This document shows, piece after piece, positions 11,291-23,496 of a DNA stretch of 64,000 nt. Under the pieces are notes generated by a model that did no database searches, was not told the DNA's origin, and saw only the letters and a list, made by a program, of their open reading frames with translations. Made by a program: the position numbers and the translations under genes. This DNA comes from Telopea speciosissima (lineage: Eukaryota; Streptophyta; Magnoliopsida; Proteales; Proteaceae). The DNA lies in the NCBI RefSeq assembly GCF_018873765.1, contig NC_057925.1, positions 34,812,646-34,876,645 of the forward strand, in the 5' to 3' direction. How positions within the stretch are numbered: the stretch's first letter is position 1; the number at the start of each line of letters is the position of its first letter.

Positions 11291-13130
11291 CTAATGCTTG
11301 GCTGCTATTGGCTGTGAGATTAGAGAACTAATGTTAGCAGCCAAGAATGCCTTTTTGGGTACATTGATGGTCCGCTTTTGGGTGCATAAGTCTTTGAGAA
11401 CTTTAGTATAAGCGGGGATCTGGGCAATAGCATCCAACAAGGGGATATTCACCTGAGCCTGTTTGAACACATCCAATATCTTCTCCTCAGAAGGAGACTT
11501 CTTGCTAACCAACCTATTTGGGAAAGGGGTAGGTGGGGTATAAATTCTTTCAGGGTTGGTCTTTTTAACTTCCTCAACATAATCCTCTTTGGTTTTCTCA
11601 ACCAAATCATCTGGTATATCTTTAGGTTCATCAGACGAACCTAGAACAGTAGGCACTTCAATGGCCTCTTCAGAGGAGGGAGAGTCAACAAGAGTATGAG
11701 ATGGTAAAGACTGAGGTGCACTAGCCTGTTGATACTCACGGCCACTCCTTAAAGCATAAACAACATTTACCTGTCTGGAGGGCCCTTGGTGCTGTTGGCC
11801 TTGTTCAACATTGGTTGGAGGAGCTTGGGTACCTTGCTGAATATGAACCTGATGCCTAAGATTTGGCTTAGGCTGGCTAGGTAACTTTCCTGTTTCCCTC
11901 TCATGCAGGATTGTGACAAGCTGGGTGAGTTGTTTTTCCATGTTATTGTGGCTTATCATAAGAAGAGCTATCTTGTTGTCCATCTCATTCAGTCTTGTGG
12001 TTAGGAGACATTCCTTGGCTTTGTGGTGCATAGTTGGGCCTTTGGGCACCAACCTGGCCTTGATGGTTAAAGTTGGATGGGCCTGCTTGGTTCCTTTGAT
12101 TCCATGAGAAATTGGGGTGATTTCTCCATCCTGGATTGTAAGTATTGCTAAATGGGTTATTTTGGTAGAGAGCACTTACATTGTCAGTGCTGGAATTACC
12201 CACCAAGGTGTTGGGGCATTCCTCAGAAAGGTGTCCAGGGGTTTGGCACCAACTGCATACCGACACATGGTTGACCTGGTTGACCGGATTAACTGGTATA
12301 GACTCTTTAAGAACTATGGACTCCAACCGTTTTATGAGGCTGTCAAGTTTGGCCTCCTTGGCTGGCATACCCTCAATGAGATATCCCTTAGTGGTCCTTT
12401 CAGCCTCTTGGGAAGATTCCCATTCCCTAGTCTTATCAATCAAGTTAGTTAAGAATGTCCATGCATCATTCTCCTCAGAAAAAGAAGTAAAGCCTGCTGG
12501 ACACATAGACTCTACAAGTTGCTTGGTCTGATAATCAATACCCTCATAAATAATTTGGCATAGCTGCCACAAGTCAAAACCATGATGAGGGCATTCTAAG
12601 AGGAGGTCCTTGAATCTTTCCATGAATTTAGAAAAGGACTCATGTGGTTTCTGCCTGAACTGGAGGATGTCACTTTTAAGCTTATTGGTCTTATGAAGAG
12701 GGAAGAATTTTCTCAAAAAGACCATGGTGAACTCATCCCATGTATTAATGGAGTTTGTTGGCAGTCCATAGAGCCACTTCTTGGCCTGGTCTTTCAGGGC
12801 AAAAGGTATAAACCTAAGCCTAACTGCATCATCAGTCAAATTCTAGACCTTAATTAGAACACAGACCTCCTCAAATTTCCTAAGGAAGAGATATGCATCC
12901 TCATTAGCCATCCCATGAAAATGGGGTAGCATACTGATGAAGTTGGTCTTGAGTTCATAGTTATTCCCTGTAACAACAGACAGACTAATGCATGAGGGCT
13001 GTGCAGCCCTGGTGGGGTAAAACCTATCCTTAAGAGTCTTGGGTTGTTGGTGACCCATGGTCAAAGGTGATAGAGAAGGTGGTCTTCTAATAAGACGATT
13101 ACTTGAATCACGAGTCCACACCTTAGCCAC
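11291..13130 (-). pseudogene. Element A gag (capsid and nucleocapsid), one stop and one frameshift
   Basis: Gag starts at the ATG at 13130 and shows the capsid entry FHGMANEDAYLFLRKFEEVC. A single TAG at 12840-12842 interrupts it, and it continues with RLRFIPFALKDQAKKWLYGL (capsid core). A nucleocapsid zinc knuckle CSWCQTPGHLSEEC (CX2CX4HX4C, complete) follows near 12240, then a repeat-like Asn/Pro/Gln-rich stretch (NPGWRNHPNFSWNQ). After a frameshift near 12000-12170 the frame continues with NNMEKQLTQLVTIL and the Athila block PLLDAIAQIPAYTKVLKDLC just before protease. The non-autonomous element's ORF (49242-50780) shares the part downstream of the zinc knuckle. Confidence 0.92.
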
Positions 13131-13698
13131 CTAAACAGATATGAGGTCTCCTTTAGAAAAATTAAAGAAAAATAAAATACTTAAAAAAAAAAACTAGAAA
13201 TAAGAGGGAGCCCAAGGTAGATAGTGCATCTCTATCCCTCAAAAAGCAAAACAATGGTTCAAAAGCTGTAAGGATGCCATATAGGTTGACAGCAAGGGAA
13301 CCCGTATAGTCTTCTATAGCCACCTACGTGTGACTCCAATATGGATTCTGATGTAGAATGGAGGTCTACTATACGTTTATGTTTCCAACACTCTCACTAT
13401 GTCGTTTTCCTGTTATCAAGAGTAGTCACCTCTAAAGATAAGTCACATGTCAATCTACCCAACCAAGTCAAGATGTAGCATCATAGGTAACTTAATCCTA
13501 TGAGGGACACCAAAAGATGGAGGGTTGAAGCATATGAAGGACTTTAGATTGGGCGCACACTATTTGAAACAAAAGAGAAACAAGAAGAGGTTTTCAAAAA
13601 CTGATTTTTTTTTTTTTTCAAAAAAAAAGAAGAGAAAATAATAAACTAAAACACTTCGAACTACTTAAAAATCAGATAAATAAAATGGACAATAATCT
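13131..13698 (-). other. 5' leader of element A
   Basis: Non-coding leader between PBS and gag start. It is homologous to 48666-49241 of the non-autonomous element (shared blocks around CTATACGGGTTCCCTTGCTG). It contains a poly(T/A) run near 13605-13630. Confidence 0.8.
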
Positions 13699-13715
13699 CC
13701 CCGGCAACGGCGCCA
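13699..13715 (-). other. Primer binding site of element A, tRNA-Asp type
   Basis: The minus strand reads TGGCGCCGTTGCCGGGG, complementary over 17 nt to the 3' end of plant tRNA-Asp including CCA. It lies 6 bp inside the 5' LTR edge (13722), as expected for the priming site. Confidence 0.92.
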
Positions 13716-13721
13716 AAAACT

Positions 13722-15422
13722 TGTTTGAGTTAAAATAAAACCGAAAGCGTACGGGTCAATCGTAGCTACGGGTCGAACACGAGGAGATATACGCCACTCT
13801 ATTTAACTAACTTAAAAGTAATACAAAGTGAACCAATTTAAAGTGTTAAATTAAACTAATTAAACTAACGAAAATCAATGCATCCTAACTCATAAGCATC
13901 TAACAAAATTAAGGGATTAAATCGGCGTCCTAACACATGAGCATCTAACCTATCAAACTAAAGTGAATTGAAAGGAATAAAAATACAGCCACACATACTA
14001 ACCATATAAAAAGAAATAAGGGAATAAAAATGCATCCATAAACCACAACCATATAAAATTAAAATAAAAGAAATAGAGGGGGAAGAAGAAGAAGATAGAG
14101 AGAGATAGAGGAGATGGAGAATGAGATTGAGAGTTTAGATAGTAAAACCTGAATGTGCTTGCATGAATGTAATTGAAAAGCTTGAATACTTGCATAAACT
14201 TACCATGACCTCCTCTTCTAAATCTTCAAGTCTTGTCATCAACTTAAGAACTTAGACTAGAAGGCTTAAAACCTAAATTAGAATTAAGAAATTACAACCC
14301 AATTGAAGACTTAAATTGAAATTAAAGCATAAACTAAACCTATTATAACCATTAACTAAAAATCATAAAAGCAAACTAGAACTTAGAAAAGCCAAAAATC
14401 ACAAATTAGAAGGAGAAGAAGAGAAGAAATTTCACTAAGTGAATGAGCAATTTTTACAAGAGAGGTAGGGGGTATTTATAGGTGGAAGAGAGGAGAAGAG
14501 AGAAGATGGAAGTGTAGGAGAAATATTCCATAAGAAAAGAGAATATTCTCTTCTCTTTCCTCTTTTACAATGCCTTGAATCCTAAGAAAAAAGAAAAAAA
14601 AAGAAAGAAGAAGAAGAGAAGATTGTTTACATAGACCTTTTATTTCTAGAAAAATAAACTTCCAATTCTAACAAGTGCTTTCTTTTTTTTGTAGATATCT
14701 TCTCCAAGCAATAAAATCAAAGCATCTTTGATTTTTCAACCTTCCATAGATGAGAAAATATAAATCTATCCCAAGTAGAATTCCAGAAGTGCCCTTGAGA
14801 AGTTGGAGGAGAGAGAGAGTAAGGGTGATGACTAGGATTCCTTCAAGAATAAATAAAATACCCATTCTATCCTTCAGAAAACGTGGAGCATGGGGTGCTT
14901 GTATAGGCCTCAACATTGTGTTCCTTGCTAAAAATCACCCAAAATAGACCCAAATTTCGTCCAATTCGGAGTTGGGGAGCCCAAGATATCTCAAGTTGAA
15001 GTTGGACTGTCCAGAGCCTTCCAAATGGAATCTTTCGGGTACAGTAAAGTAACTTTTAATAATTGTGTTAAGACCCCTGGAATCCGAACTTCCGCTTCAC
15101 TTTGTCCCCGTCCGATTGTCAATAATTATAAATAAACCCTTGTACACTATTTTCGCGCATCGTTACGGAAATGGCCATAACTTCTTCGTGTCAACTCGGA
15201 ATCAAGTGTCGTTTGAACCGTTACGAAGCTGACTCGATGGGCTATGCATCCATACTATTAACACCTCAAAAAGCTTAAAAAATCTCCTTAGCATCATCTC
15301 CTCTATTTTCACAATAATTCACCTAAACCCTGAAAAGCACAAGAAAGCACCGAGTAACTCTGTCCAATGTGGTAAAATGTATGCTTTATGCCCTAAGATT
15401 TCACACATAAATGTGCTCATCA
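13722..15422 (-). repeat. 5' LTR of element A
   Basis: 1701 bp, paired with 4910-6610. On the minus strand it begins TGATGAGCAC and ends CTCAAACA next to the PBS. The outer edge is followed by the TSD CGCTG at 15423-15427. Confidence 0.95.
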
Positions 15423-15427
15423 CGCTG

Positions 15428-15484
15428 CTCTTTTGGCTTCATATTCGTCATTCACTTAGTTGACCACCAGTTGAGAATCGCTGT
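15428..15484 (-). pseudogene. Host Tat second RNase H, 57-bp island
   Basis: A tiny island between element A and the solo LTR. On the minus strand it reads DSQLVVN-stop-VNDEYEAK, the conserved DSQLVVNQVxxEYEAK block of the Tat additional RNase H. Gln has become a stop (CAA to TAA). It links the fragment at 16890-17770 to that at 4599-4904 and shows that two separate insertions hit the same domain 57 bp apart. Confidence 0.85.
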
Positions 15485-16884
15485 TGTAGACGCTGAATTT
15501 TGTCACCCCCCGGCGATGATGACAACAGGACATGGACAGACATCGGTATCTCTCTCAAGAAGGACTCTTGTCCCTACATCTGAACCTAATCACCCTAACA
15601 TCCCTAAAATGACTTATCAGACCCTTTTACTAAACGTTGAAGGAGGTATTGCTCACCCTCCCCCACCACGGCGGTCCCGCTATTCTGTTAGCGGGTAGTG
15701 GGGGTCTAGGGGCAGGCAGCCCCCCTGCGAAGGGTGTAGGGGGCAGAGTGGTGCTCCCTAGGAATCTTTCCAAAATCAAGGAAAAGTGACATTGCGCTCC
15801 CACGGTGCCGTGGACATTTCCACGGTACCGTGGGGGCCCACCACGGCACCAGTGTACTTTTTTCACGGTGCCATGGAGGGGTGTGACATCAGCCTGCTGA
15901 CGTCACCCACGGCACCGTGGACATCTACACGATGCCGTGGAGGACAGACCCCCCTATAAATAGGAGGGTCCCCCTCCCTCCAAAGAACAAGCTTTTCTCA
16001 GGTAAGGAGACCCTTTAGGGCTTGTTTTGCCCCCTTTTCACCCTATTTTCCCCCGTCTTTCCCTCATGAGTATGTGAGTAAGTGGAGTTCTTCGACGTGG
16101 GTAGATCCTTCGGTTACCCATCCAAATATAGAGCGATTCTACTCTTAGGTATTGTTATCCCGTCAGTGTACGAATAACGAAAAACCCCCTTCACAGCCGT
16201 TATTCTGTTTGTATACAGATAACGAGAATCTCTTATATAGCCGTTACTCTACCTGAAGTCTGAGTGACAAAACTCATCTCGTATAACCTCATTCTGTCCG
16301 ACAAGAGAAAGACAAGCCGATCGTCCATCTCCACCTGAGCTGTGGGACATCACATATTTTTCCCTCGGTGCGCTTTCATTTATTTCTTGTATTTCTAGAT
16401 AGGTATCTGTCTCTTTCCCTCTCATTATTTTTGGCATAATGTAGACAATTAAAGCAACTCGTTTAGAGTACATAATAAATGATTTTTTCTTTCTTTGTCA
16501 AGATTAGTGTATCATAACTTAGCCTTACATGTTAGTATATGATATATTATCAAGAGAGAATATTCAAAAACCAGTATCTAGTAGAAAGACTGGTTTATCC
16601 GGGCGAGGTGGGTGCCTAACTCCTTCCCATCCTCGTAACCTGACTACTTACCCTGAATCTCTAGCCAGACCATATGGAATCACGTAGCCCTTTCCGCTAA
16701 ACTTGGATAGGGCTACACCCATTGGGTCATAGGCCCTAATCCTAGGTGGCGACTCCATTTCTTTATAAAGCATGATCCCAATCCCCATGATGATATATCA
16801 GAACGATACGCCGTTATTCATCGAAGTCAATCCTTGTCACCATAAGGCTGAGGAACCCTCGTCCCAAGGACCACGGTACTTATA
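15485..16884 (+). repeat. Solo LTR related to element B LTRs, TSD GCTGT
   Basis: 1400 bp, starting TGTAGACGCTGA and ending GGTACTTATA. It is flanked by perfect 5-bp direct repeats GCTGT at 15480-15484 and 16885-16889, with no internal region. It shares the architecture of the element B LTRs: a palindrome array, TATAAATAGGAGGGTCC, and a closing block with GGTGGCGACTCC and GGACCACGGTACTTATA. It is clearly diverged from them, so it is a related subfamily. It formed by LTR-LTR recombination of a full element inserted in the host Tat RNase H. Confidence 0.9.
15798..15963 (+). promoter_or_regulatory. Palindrome array plus TATA box of the solo LTR
   Basis: Six units related to CCACGGTGCCGTGG lie between 15798 and 15941, three of them near perfect (CCACGGTGCCGTGG, CCACGGTACCGTGG, CCACGGCACCGTGG). 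TATAAATAG follows at 15955-15963 with GAGGGTCCCC after it. This is the likely U3 promoter of the family. Confidence 0.65.
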
Positions 16885-16889
16885 GCTGT

Positions 16890-17770
16890 GCACGATGATA
16901 TTCTTCACCATCAGGCTCTTTGTAAGGTTCAAACTGGCAATTAGGGCCTCATACTCTGCTCCATTATTTGTAGTTTAGAACTCAAATGTCAGTGCATATT
17001 GCACCAAAAAACCTGTTGGACTTGTTAGTATCAATCCTAAGCCACATCCACTGCTGCTAGAAGAACCATCATCATACAAAGTCCAGGATTCTGCGGGCTC
17101 TAGATGGTCAGTATTCACTACTATTTCATCATCTGACAAGGTGCATTCGACGACAAAGTTTGCTACTGCCTGTGCCTTGATAGTCGTACAGGGTTTGAAT
17201 TGGACATCAAATTCTCCAAGCTCCACCAACCATGCCACCATATATCCTGAATGATCGTGTTTTACCAAAATTTTCTTTAATGGTTGGTTTGTCACCACCA
17301 TTATGGTATAAGCTTGAAAGTAATGCCTTAGCTTGCGTGTGGCCATGATCAGAGCATACGCATGCTTCTCTATATTGCTATACTTGGTTTTTGCATAGCA
17401 CTTTGCTGACATAGTAGATTGGCTTTTGCACCCGACCATCACCTTTGACTAACATTGCACTTATTGCCACCACGGTAATGGCTAGATAGAGCTGGAGCAC
17501 ATCCCCCGAGTTTGGCTTGGTCAAGAATGGTGGTTTGGCCAAATATTCTTCAAGTTTGTAAATGCCTTCTGGCATTCTTTTGTCCATTCAAAAGTGAGTT
17601 TGACTCCCTTCGTTTGTCTTTCCTTCCATTTGTTCTTTAGTGCCTTAAAGAAAGGAAGACACCGATCTCCAAAAGCTGAGATAAACCTCCCGAACGCCTC
17701 TACTCTTCTTGTTAGCTCTTGCAAGCCTTTGACTCTGCCCGGTGGCCACATTTATATAGCTTTGATTTTG
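16890..17770 (-). pseudogene. Host Tat RT end and RNase H domains
   Basis: The minus strand begins with the RT/RNase H connection (GRVKGLQELTRRVEAFGRFI, FGDRCLPFFKAL). RNase H follows with YSNIEKHAYALIMATRKLRHYFQAY and VTNQPLKKIL. The additional RNase H begins with WTLYDDGSSSSSGCGLGLIL and continues past a stop at 16975-16977 into NNGAEYEALIASLNL. There is at least one frameshift (near 17560) and several stops. The upstream edge meets element B at 17776. Taking one copy of the degenerate TSD away restores the reading phase with the RT fragment ending at 35976. Confidence 0.88.
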
Positions 17771-17775
17771 GCTAC

Positions 17776-18978
17776 TGTAGACAATAAAATTTTGCCACCA
17801 CCTCTGGCGATGATAACAATGGGACACAGACAATGGACGTCACACCCTTTCCCCTCTCCTAAGACTAAAAAGACAGGGCCCATGGGCCCAGACACACCCC
17901 AAACACCAAAGAAGCCCATTTAGGCTCAAAAAGTGGGAAGAGTAGGACCACACTGTCCACGGTTCCGTGGATAGTGCCCCACGGCCCTATGGAGGCCTCT
18001 CACGAAAGTATGGCAAAAAACCTCACCGTCGTGGGGGGCTGCGATGTCAGTAGGCTAACATCATCCATGGCGGCTTGGATAAGTCCCCCATGGTGCTGTG
18101 GTGGTCCACCACGACATTGTGGATGACCTATCCAGGGCCGAGGGTGTGGGACACCCCCTATAAATAGGAGGGTCCCCCTCGCCTCATTTCAATGTTTTTA
18201 AGGATAGGGAGACCCTCCTAGCCAGACCTCTTTTTATCCCCATTCCCGCTCTTGTGTGCGCCTATGTAAGTGAGATTCCAAAGTGTGGGTAGATCTGTCG
18301 ATTACCCACTTAAGAAAGGAGCGATCTCGTCCCCTCATAGTTATTATTTCGTCTGTGTACGGATATCAGAAATTCCTTGTCAACCGTTATTCTATCCATT
18401 TACAGATAACGAAAGACACATCCAAAAGAGCCGTTACCCTGTTCGAAGAAGCCAATGTTGGTCCATTCGTCCGTCTCCCCTGAGCCAGGGGATCATCAAG
18501 GTCTGAAGAATACCTGTATAAAGGTATAATTATTGCATTTTTATCGTTACAGTGTAGTCTATCATGTTTTCTTGCTTCAATGTATATAGTGTAAATATGA
18601 GTATAATGCACATTATATAGCCCCATGTCATAGAGAGAATATTCGTCATTCCAGCATCTACAACGGAAAGACCGGTTTTTGCTGGGCAATATGGGTGCCT
18701 AACAACTTCCCATGCTTGTAATCTAGCCCCCTACCCGAATCTCTAACCAGACCATATGGAATCTTGTAGCTCGTTTCCATTCATAATGGATAGGGCTACA
18801 CCCATTGGGTCCTAGGCCCTAACACTAGGTGGTGACTCCTCATTTTTCTAATATTTTTATGAAGCATGACCCCAACCCCATGATTATGTGTCGAAATGAT
18901 ACCTCCATAATAACCAACCAATAATCTATCACCAATAAGGCTGAGGAAACCTCATCACCGAGGACCACGGTACTTATA
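17776..18978 (+). repeat. 5' LTR of element B
   Basis: 1203 bp from TGTAGACAATAAAATTTTGC to GGTACTTATA; pairs with 34811-35970. The last base pair is TA rather than CA, whereas the 3' copy ends TTACA. Confidence 0.92.
17958..18167 (+). promoter_or_regulatory. U3 palindrome array and TATA box, element B 5' LTR
   Basis: About six degenerate CCACGG-NN-CCGTGG units lie at 17958-18122. The best is CCACGGTTCCGTGG; others show CG-to-TG/CA changes. TATAAATAG at 18159-18167 is followed by GAGGGTCCCCCTC. The equivalent in the 3' LTR is 35000-35122 with TATAAATAG at 35158-35166. Confidence 0.65.
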
Positions 18979-18979
18979 G

Positions 18980-18996
18980 TGGCGACTCCACTGGGG
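18980..18996 (+). other. Primer binding site of element B, tRNA-Arg type
   Basis: TGGCGACTCCACTGGGG is complementary over 17 nt to the 3' end of plant tRNA-Arg(ACG) including CCA, and sits 1 bp after the LTR. Confidence 0.88.
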
Positions 18997-20253
18997 AAGT
19001 TAAGTGGATAAGCATCCACTTGAGGTCAAGCTTTCTAAAATAGATGCAGCCAATAAATGCAATTCTCTCCAATTTTGTATGAAAACCTGGGTGGCTAAAT
19101 TTTCTTTGTACTAACTACATCATGTATAGTACTCAAAGTGAAATCAAATGATGAGGGTACCCCCTGTCATACCTCTACCCCCGGGGAGGTGAGGTACGTC
19201 ATACTAAGTACTCTGAGATCGGATGATAGCCGCTTCTTGTATCACTTTTGTGCATACACACATGGCATGGGAACACATTTACATCGTGGTTAGTCAATGG
19301 ACCCCATGAGTAGTCATGAGTAATTCGCAGTGAAGCCACAACCTTTGATATTTACTGTATGAGTTTAGAATCACTAGCGAGGGTAATCACTAGTGCGTTG
19401 TGGGGCGCTTTAGCCACTCAAAAAAGGCACTAGCACGGTTACTCTGAGATTGTGTGACCTACTCTCCAAGTATATTAAAAGATCTACATACTCATGACTC
19501 GCGTAAGCAACAGGTATATCGGTTCTATCAAGGGTGACTTGTTTCTGTCCTACTAGCCTACCCATTCCATGCATCATGTAGGAAAATAGACCATATATGA
19601 TTAGCATACAACACAAACTAACCCTTGATAGCTTTGAGAAGGTCCGAGTTTAAGGTCACCTGATGATTAATCTGGCTTCAATATGAGATGCTGTCCAAAG
19701 TAGGGAATTCCATAGTCCCGTGATAGTCCCTCGAAGAGAGATGGGGGTCCACTCCCGTCTGATGGAATCCTACATATCCTTGAAAATGGGGCACCTTGTA
19801 TTGATTCAAGATACAATCATCAGAAACCTGAAACTAGGCTTCTTCGTTGTTTGTTTATGATTCCCCTTAGGAAATGTTTGGGCAACGACAGCATTCGAAG
19901 TATGGTTTGAAAGATACAATACCAGAAGTTCCGATGACAACTTCGATTACTTGAGCCAAAATAAAATTAAAAAAAATGATAAAAATAATACAAAAAAAAT
20001 ATAAAAAGAAAAGAATAAAAAACTTTTCCTAAATTGTTTGATATATGAGCTTTTTATAAAATTCACTCTTAGTATCTAAACTAGGATTTCTTTTTCTCGT
20101 AGAGGCATAATTCTATACCCGAAAAGTTCATTCTCACCCATATGGATCCAACGCGATGGAAGGCTGATTCGGACAGGTCCATCATTCATCTCAAGCTCCC
20201 CACCTTCTTCCCATACCTCTAATTCATTGGCTGAGATATCACTTGAAAGCAGC
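18997..20253 (+). other. Long 5' leader of element B
   Basis: 1.26 kb between PBS and the first in-frame gag ATG (20254). No coding region is supported. An A-rich stretch lies at 19960-20020. Long leaders are usual in Ogre-type elements. Confidence 0.65.
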
Positions 20254-21845
20254 ATGGATCCAGTAGACGATCACCTATCTGAAAGTCACATCGAGCACCA
20301 AGTGGAAAGGTTGCAAATAGATATGGCAAAAATGCGATAACTCATGGCACAATTAGTACAGTCAGTCCATGAAATTTTAAAAGGGGAATTTGCACCTGGA
20401 TCCGCTGAACAAGAAGTGAGGAGAACTACCTTTGCAACCCCCAAAACTCCGGTCACCATACTAGTAGAGGAAGGAGATGACAGTCGATCTTCGGATCCTC
20501 CTGAAACTGAAAGGGAAAAGAAAATGAGAGAAAAGGTTGAAGAGCTTGAGGTGGCAGTTAAAGACAAGAGTAAAGAAAAAGATGAAGAAGAATTAGTGTT
20601 CTTCTTTGAAGGAAAAATCCTTGAAGATTTCAAGTGGAAGTTGGACAAGTTCGACGGTTTGGGTGACCTTAGAGCTGATCTCATGATCTTCACCACCATT
20701 GCTAGATCTTGGGAACTTTTCGAGAACTAGATGGGATAAGCCTTTCTGTATTCCCTGGGTGGGTCCACATTGAGATGGTTGACTCAACTAGATCATACCT
20801 AGACCCAATCATGGGCATCCGTGGTGAAGGCATTCACAAAATAGTATTCATATAATACTGAGATTGACATCACCAGAAGGGAGCTGGAGACCTTGAGACA
20901 AGAGTCAAATTAGGAATTTATGAATTTCATCATAACATTCAGAGAGAAGGTTGCAAAGATGTGGAACCGCCCTACTGAAGAAGAACAAGTAGAGATCTTG
21001 CTTAAAAACTTGTACAGGGAGTATCATGAAAAGATCTACTACCAACACATCAAGACCTTTGATGCACTCATGACCATCGGGAAGAAGATCGAAGATAAGA
21101 TCTTCAAGGAGAAACAAGCACAAGGTGTAACCCAAGAGGTGGTAGGAACTTATTCTGGAAGGAAAAATTCAAAAGTAAACGAAGTGAATGCAGCGGGAAT
21201 AAGCCGCTAAATGGTGGAGGTACAGGTGGTGACTATAGGGACCACACCTCTGGTGATCCAGGCAAAGCCGGAACCCCTTAAAAGAGTCTTCAATTTCGGA
21301 GGAATGGTGCCAACATTGTTGTTCATTAAGCTCAAAAAGGAAGGAATGATCAACTCGATCCCCGCTAAACATGTGGATCTAAACAATCTGCCTACATGGT
21401 AAAACCCAATCTCTATTGTCATTATCATGACCAGAAGAGGCATCACACGGATAGGTGCACATTCCTCAAGCACACAATTCAGGACTTGATCAATGATAGC
21501 AAGATCGAACTTCAAGCTAAGCAACAACCAAATGTGACTGCAAATCCTTTGCCAGCTCACGGAGTAAACATGTTACAAGAAGATTTCAAACAAGGGGATC
21601 CTACTTTGTTGATCAGGCCGATCGAAAGGAAGAAGAAGTTGATGGATGCATGTGTCTACAGGGCAATTCTAGCAAAGAGACACAAAGGGAAGAAGAAATG
21701 TTTGGTTAAGAAAGAAGTCTCTCAAGAAGTGAATCATCCAGTTCCCCTTTTTATCACCCTAGATCAGCAAGTGCTACATGGGTGGTATACCCGACACCAT
21801 CATAGAGAGCGCCACAGCCTCTCCTACAAGGGACTTATTCTTTGA
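20254..21845 (+). pseudogene. Element B gag
   Basis: The ATG at 20254 is in frame with a charged N-terminal region (MREKVEELEVAVKDKSKEKD, likely coiled coil) and the capsid entry KWKLDKFDGLGDLRADL. Capsid core (LRRELETLRQES-type block, FREKVAKMWNRPTEEEQVEI) continues in the same frame with stops at 20728-20730, in the next 150 bases, and at 21208-21210. Near 21400 the frame shifts. A zinc-binding block CHYHDQKRHHTDRC (CX2HX4HX4C, the variant usual in Tat/Ogre Gag) follows. The protein would form virus-like particles and bind element RNA. The start is uncertain because the frame is also open upstream of 20254. Confidence 0.8.
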
Positions 21846-22207
21846 AATCGTCATCGAGATCAGTAAATATGTTGAAAGAAGAAGGGTCAGTCCTAGATCC
21901 GACAACATTGATTTGGCCTACCCTATGGTATGTAGGGAAGGATGAGCACGGCCGACGAAGAAGAGCTGAGAAGATGTAAGTTTGTGTCCATTGTGCTAGG
22001 ACAAACTGTGATGGGAATATCCGGACAGGTGGACAGTTGTGTGACCGTGGCAGAGGAATGGCATCCAATAGCCGGCTTCAGAAGTTAGATTTCCTAGAGA
22101 ATGGTCTGGAAGGCCTCAATCCAGGGACACCCTTATGTAAGTACGGCTTCTCAGCATTTGAAATTTGCCATTAGATTCAAGAGCAAGAAACTCCTGAAAA
22201 GGAAGAT

Positions 22208-23062
22208 GTGGATGACATCAAGCATGTGACACCTAAGCTTCTCAAAGCTATGTTAGCGTTGGCCATAGGACAATCTCTATCAGAAGAAATCTCCCTTATC
22301 CACATAGGAGGAGACATCAACGATGGTGAAGAAGAAGCTGACAACATGAAAATCTATAAAGAATGGATGGAGTATGCTGAAGAGGAAAGATACCCTGAAT
22401 TGGTCGAAGAAGAATTCCCCACAATGTGGGGGGTAAACAATATCAGAAATGATGATGGTAAAGATCCAACTGACCTCATCCAACCAATTTTGTTGAGTGA
22501 TGATGAAAACAGAGATGATGAGGAGAAATCATCCCCTGAAGCCCCAAGAGAAGAGTGGACTATGTCTGGAGAAGATTTTGATCGATGGAGCATAAGTATT
22601 TTCTATTATGCGTCAAAAATACTGGATATCACCACTAATACTCAAGAAATCCTTTACAAGGCCACTTCCCTGTTCCCAAATTTGGTGTGCAATAGTTTTG
22701 CAGCACGATGTTAGCAGCTAGTAATGCCAAATGAAAATACCATACTTGCTCGGACTCTCCATGAATTAAAGAATATGGCTTGGCTGGCTAATGCCCTGGC
22801 ACAGGATCTATTCGAAATTCCCCCTAAAGATCTTACACTCTTCTCAGATACTCTCTCCTACCCAGAACCTCCTGGGAGAAGCGAAGGATGGGAAGTATGG
22901 GTCAGTGACATCAATTTGGGAGATCCCCACATTGACCCAACTGACAACATCCACCCCATGGAAGTTGATAATGAAGAAGACTTAGGTGAAGAGAACTCAT
23001 CCGAAGAAGACGAGAGTGAACGAGAATTTGAACCTCGAGAATCGGATGATGAAGAACCATAA
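22208..23062 (+). pseudogene. Acidic region between gag and protease of element B
   Basis: Two adjacent frames (22208-22714 and 22724-23062) encode very acidic sequence with repeated proline/aspartate blocks: DPTDLIQPILLSDDENRDD in the first, DPTDNIHPMEVDNEEDLGEE in the second. The layout (tryptophan- or glycine-rich start, DPTD motif, acidic tail) occurs twice and weakly again at 23440-23500 (GWMFPVGSLGNP), which suggests internal duplication. I do not recognise a domain. It is probably a lineage-specific extension of gag or of the gag-protease linker, now broken by stops. Confidence 0.5.
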
Positions 23063-23496
23063 CAAGAGGAAGAATCTAAAGAAGAGGTTTCCAAAGAAGA
23101 AGAAGAGCTTTGTCGGCCGGTGACTCACCTTGACAAATATGAGAATATCTGCGGGCCAACACCATAGGATTTACCATTTCAGGCAAACAAAATTGGCAGA
23201 AGTGTTGATAAAATCCAAGAAATGCTCACAAGAATTATAGTCTTGGATGACAAGTACCAAGAAGAGCCCAGCAGTTGGAACCTATCAAAGAATAGTGGAC
23301 ACTTCCTCAAGCAATATGTCGTCTAGAGAATTCCGTGAAATTGACTCTGGCCTTGGCACAAGATCTATGCGGGACTCCCCCTTCTTCTCCTAACCGCGGG
23401 AGTAAGGAATACTATGCGTGGGTAAGAGCGCACGATGATTTCATCATTTGCAATGTTTATGAAGAAGGATGGATGTTCCCTGTTGGATCATTGGGC

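Larger units (their letters stand above)
4910..15422 (-). mobile_element. Element A: complete Athila-type element, 10.5 kb, TSD CGCTG
   Basis: Two LTRs of 1701 bp each (4910-6610 and 13722-15422) flank gag-pro-pol on the minus strand, with PBS and PPT in the expected places. The 5-bp TSD CGCTG is at 4905-4909 and 15423-15427. LTR termini read TGATGAGC...CTCAAACA on the minus strand; the outer copy of the 3' LTR has the final CA mutated to TA. The PBS matches the 3' end of tRNA-Asp, as in Athila. By eye the LTRs differ at about a dozen sites in the first 240 aligned bases and less elsewhere. It inserted into the second RNase H of the host Tat. The structure is complete but the coding region is inactivated. 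Confidence 0.95.

Noticed and set aside
15411..15866. Short open frames on both strands (95 and 78 codons) at the solo LTR start
   Set aside because: They lie in the junction and U3 of the solo LTR, contain low-complexity proline/glycine from palindromes, and match no family.
18270..18689. Overlapping frames of 66-100 codons on both strands
   Set aside because: They fall in the R/U5 part of the element B LTR and are repeated in the other LTR; shadows of LTR sequence.
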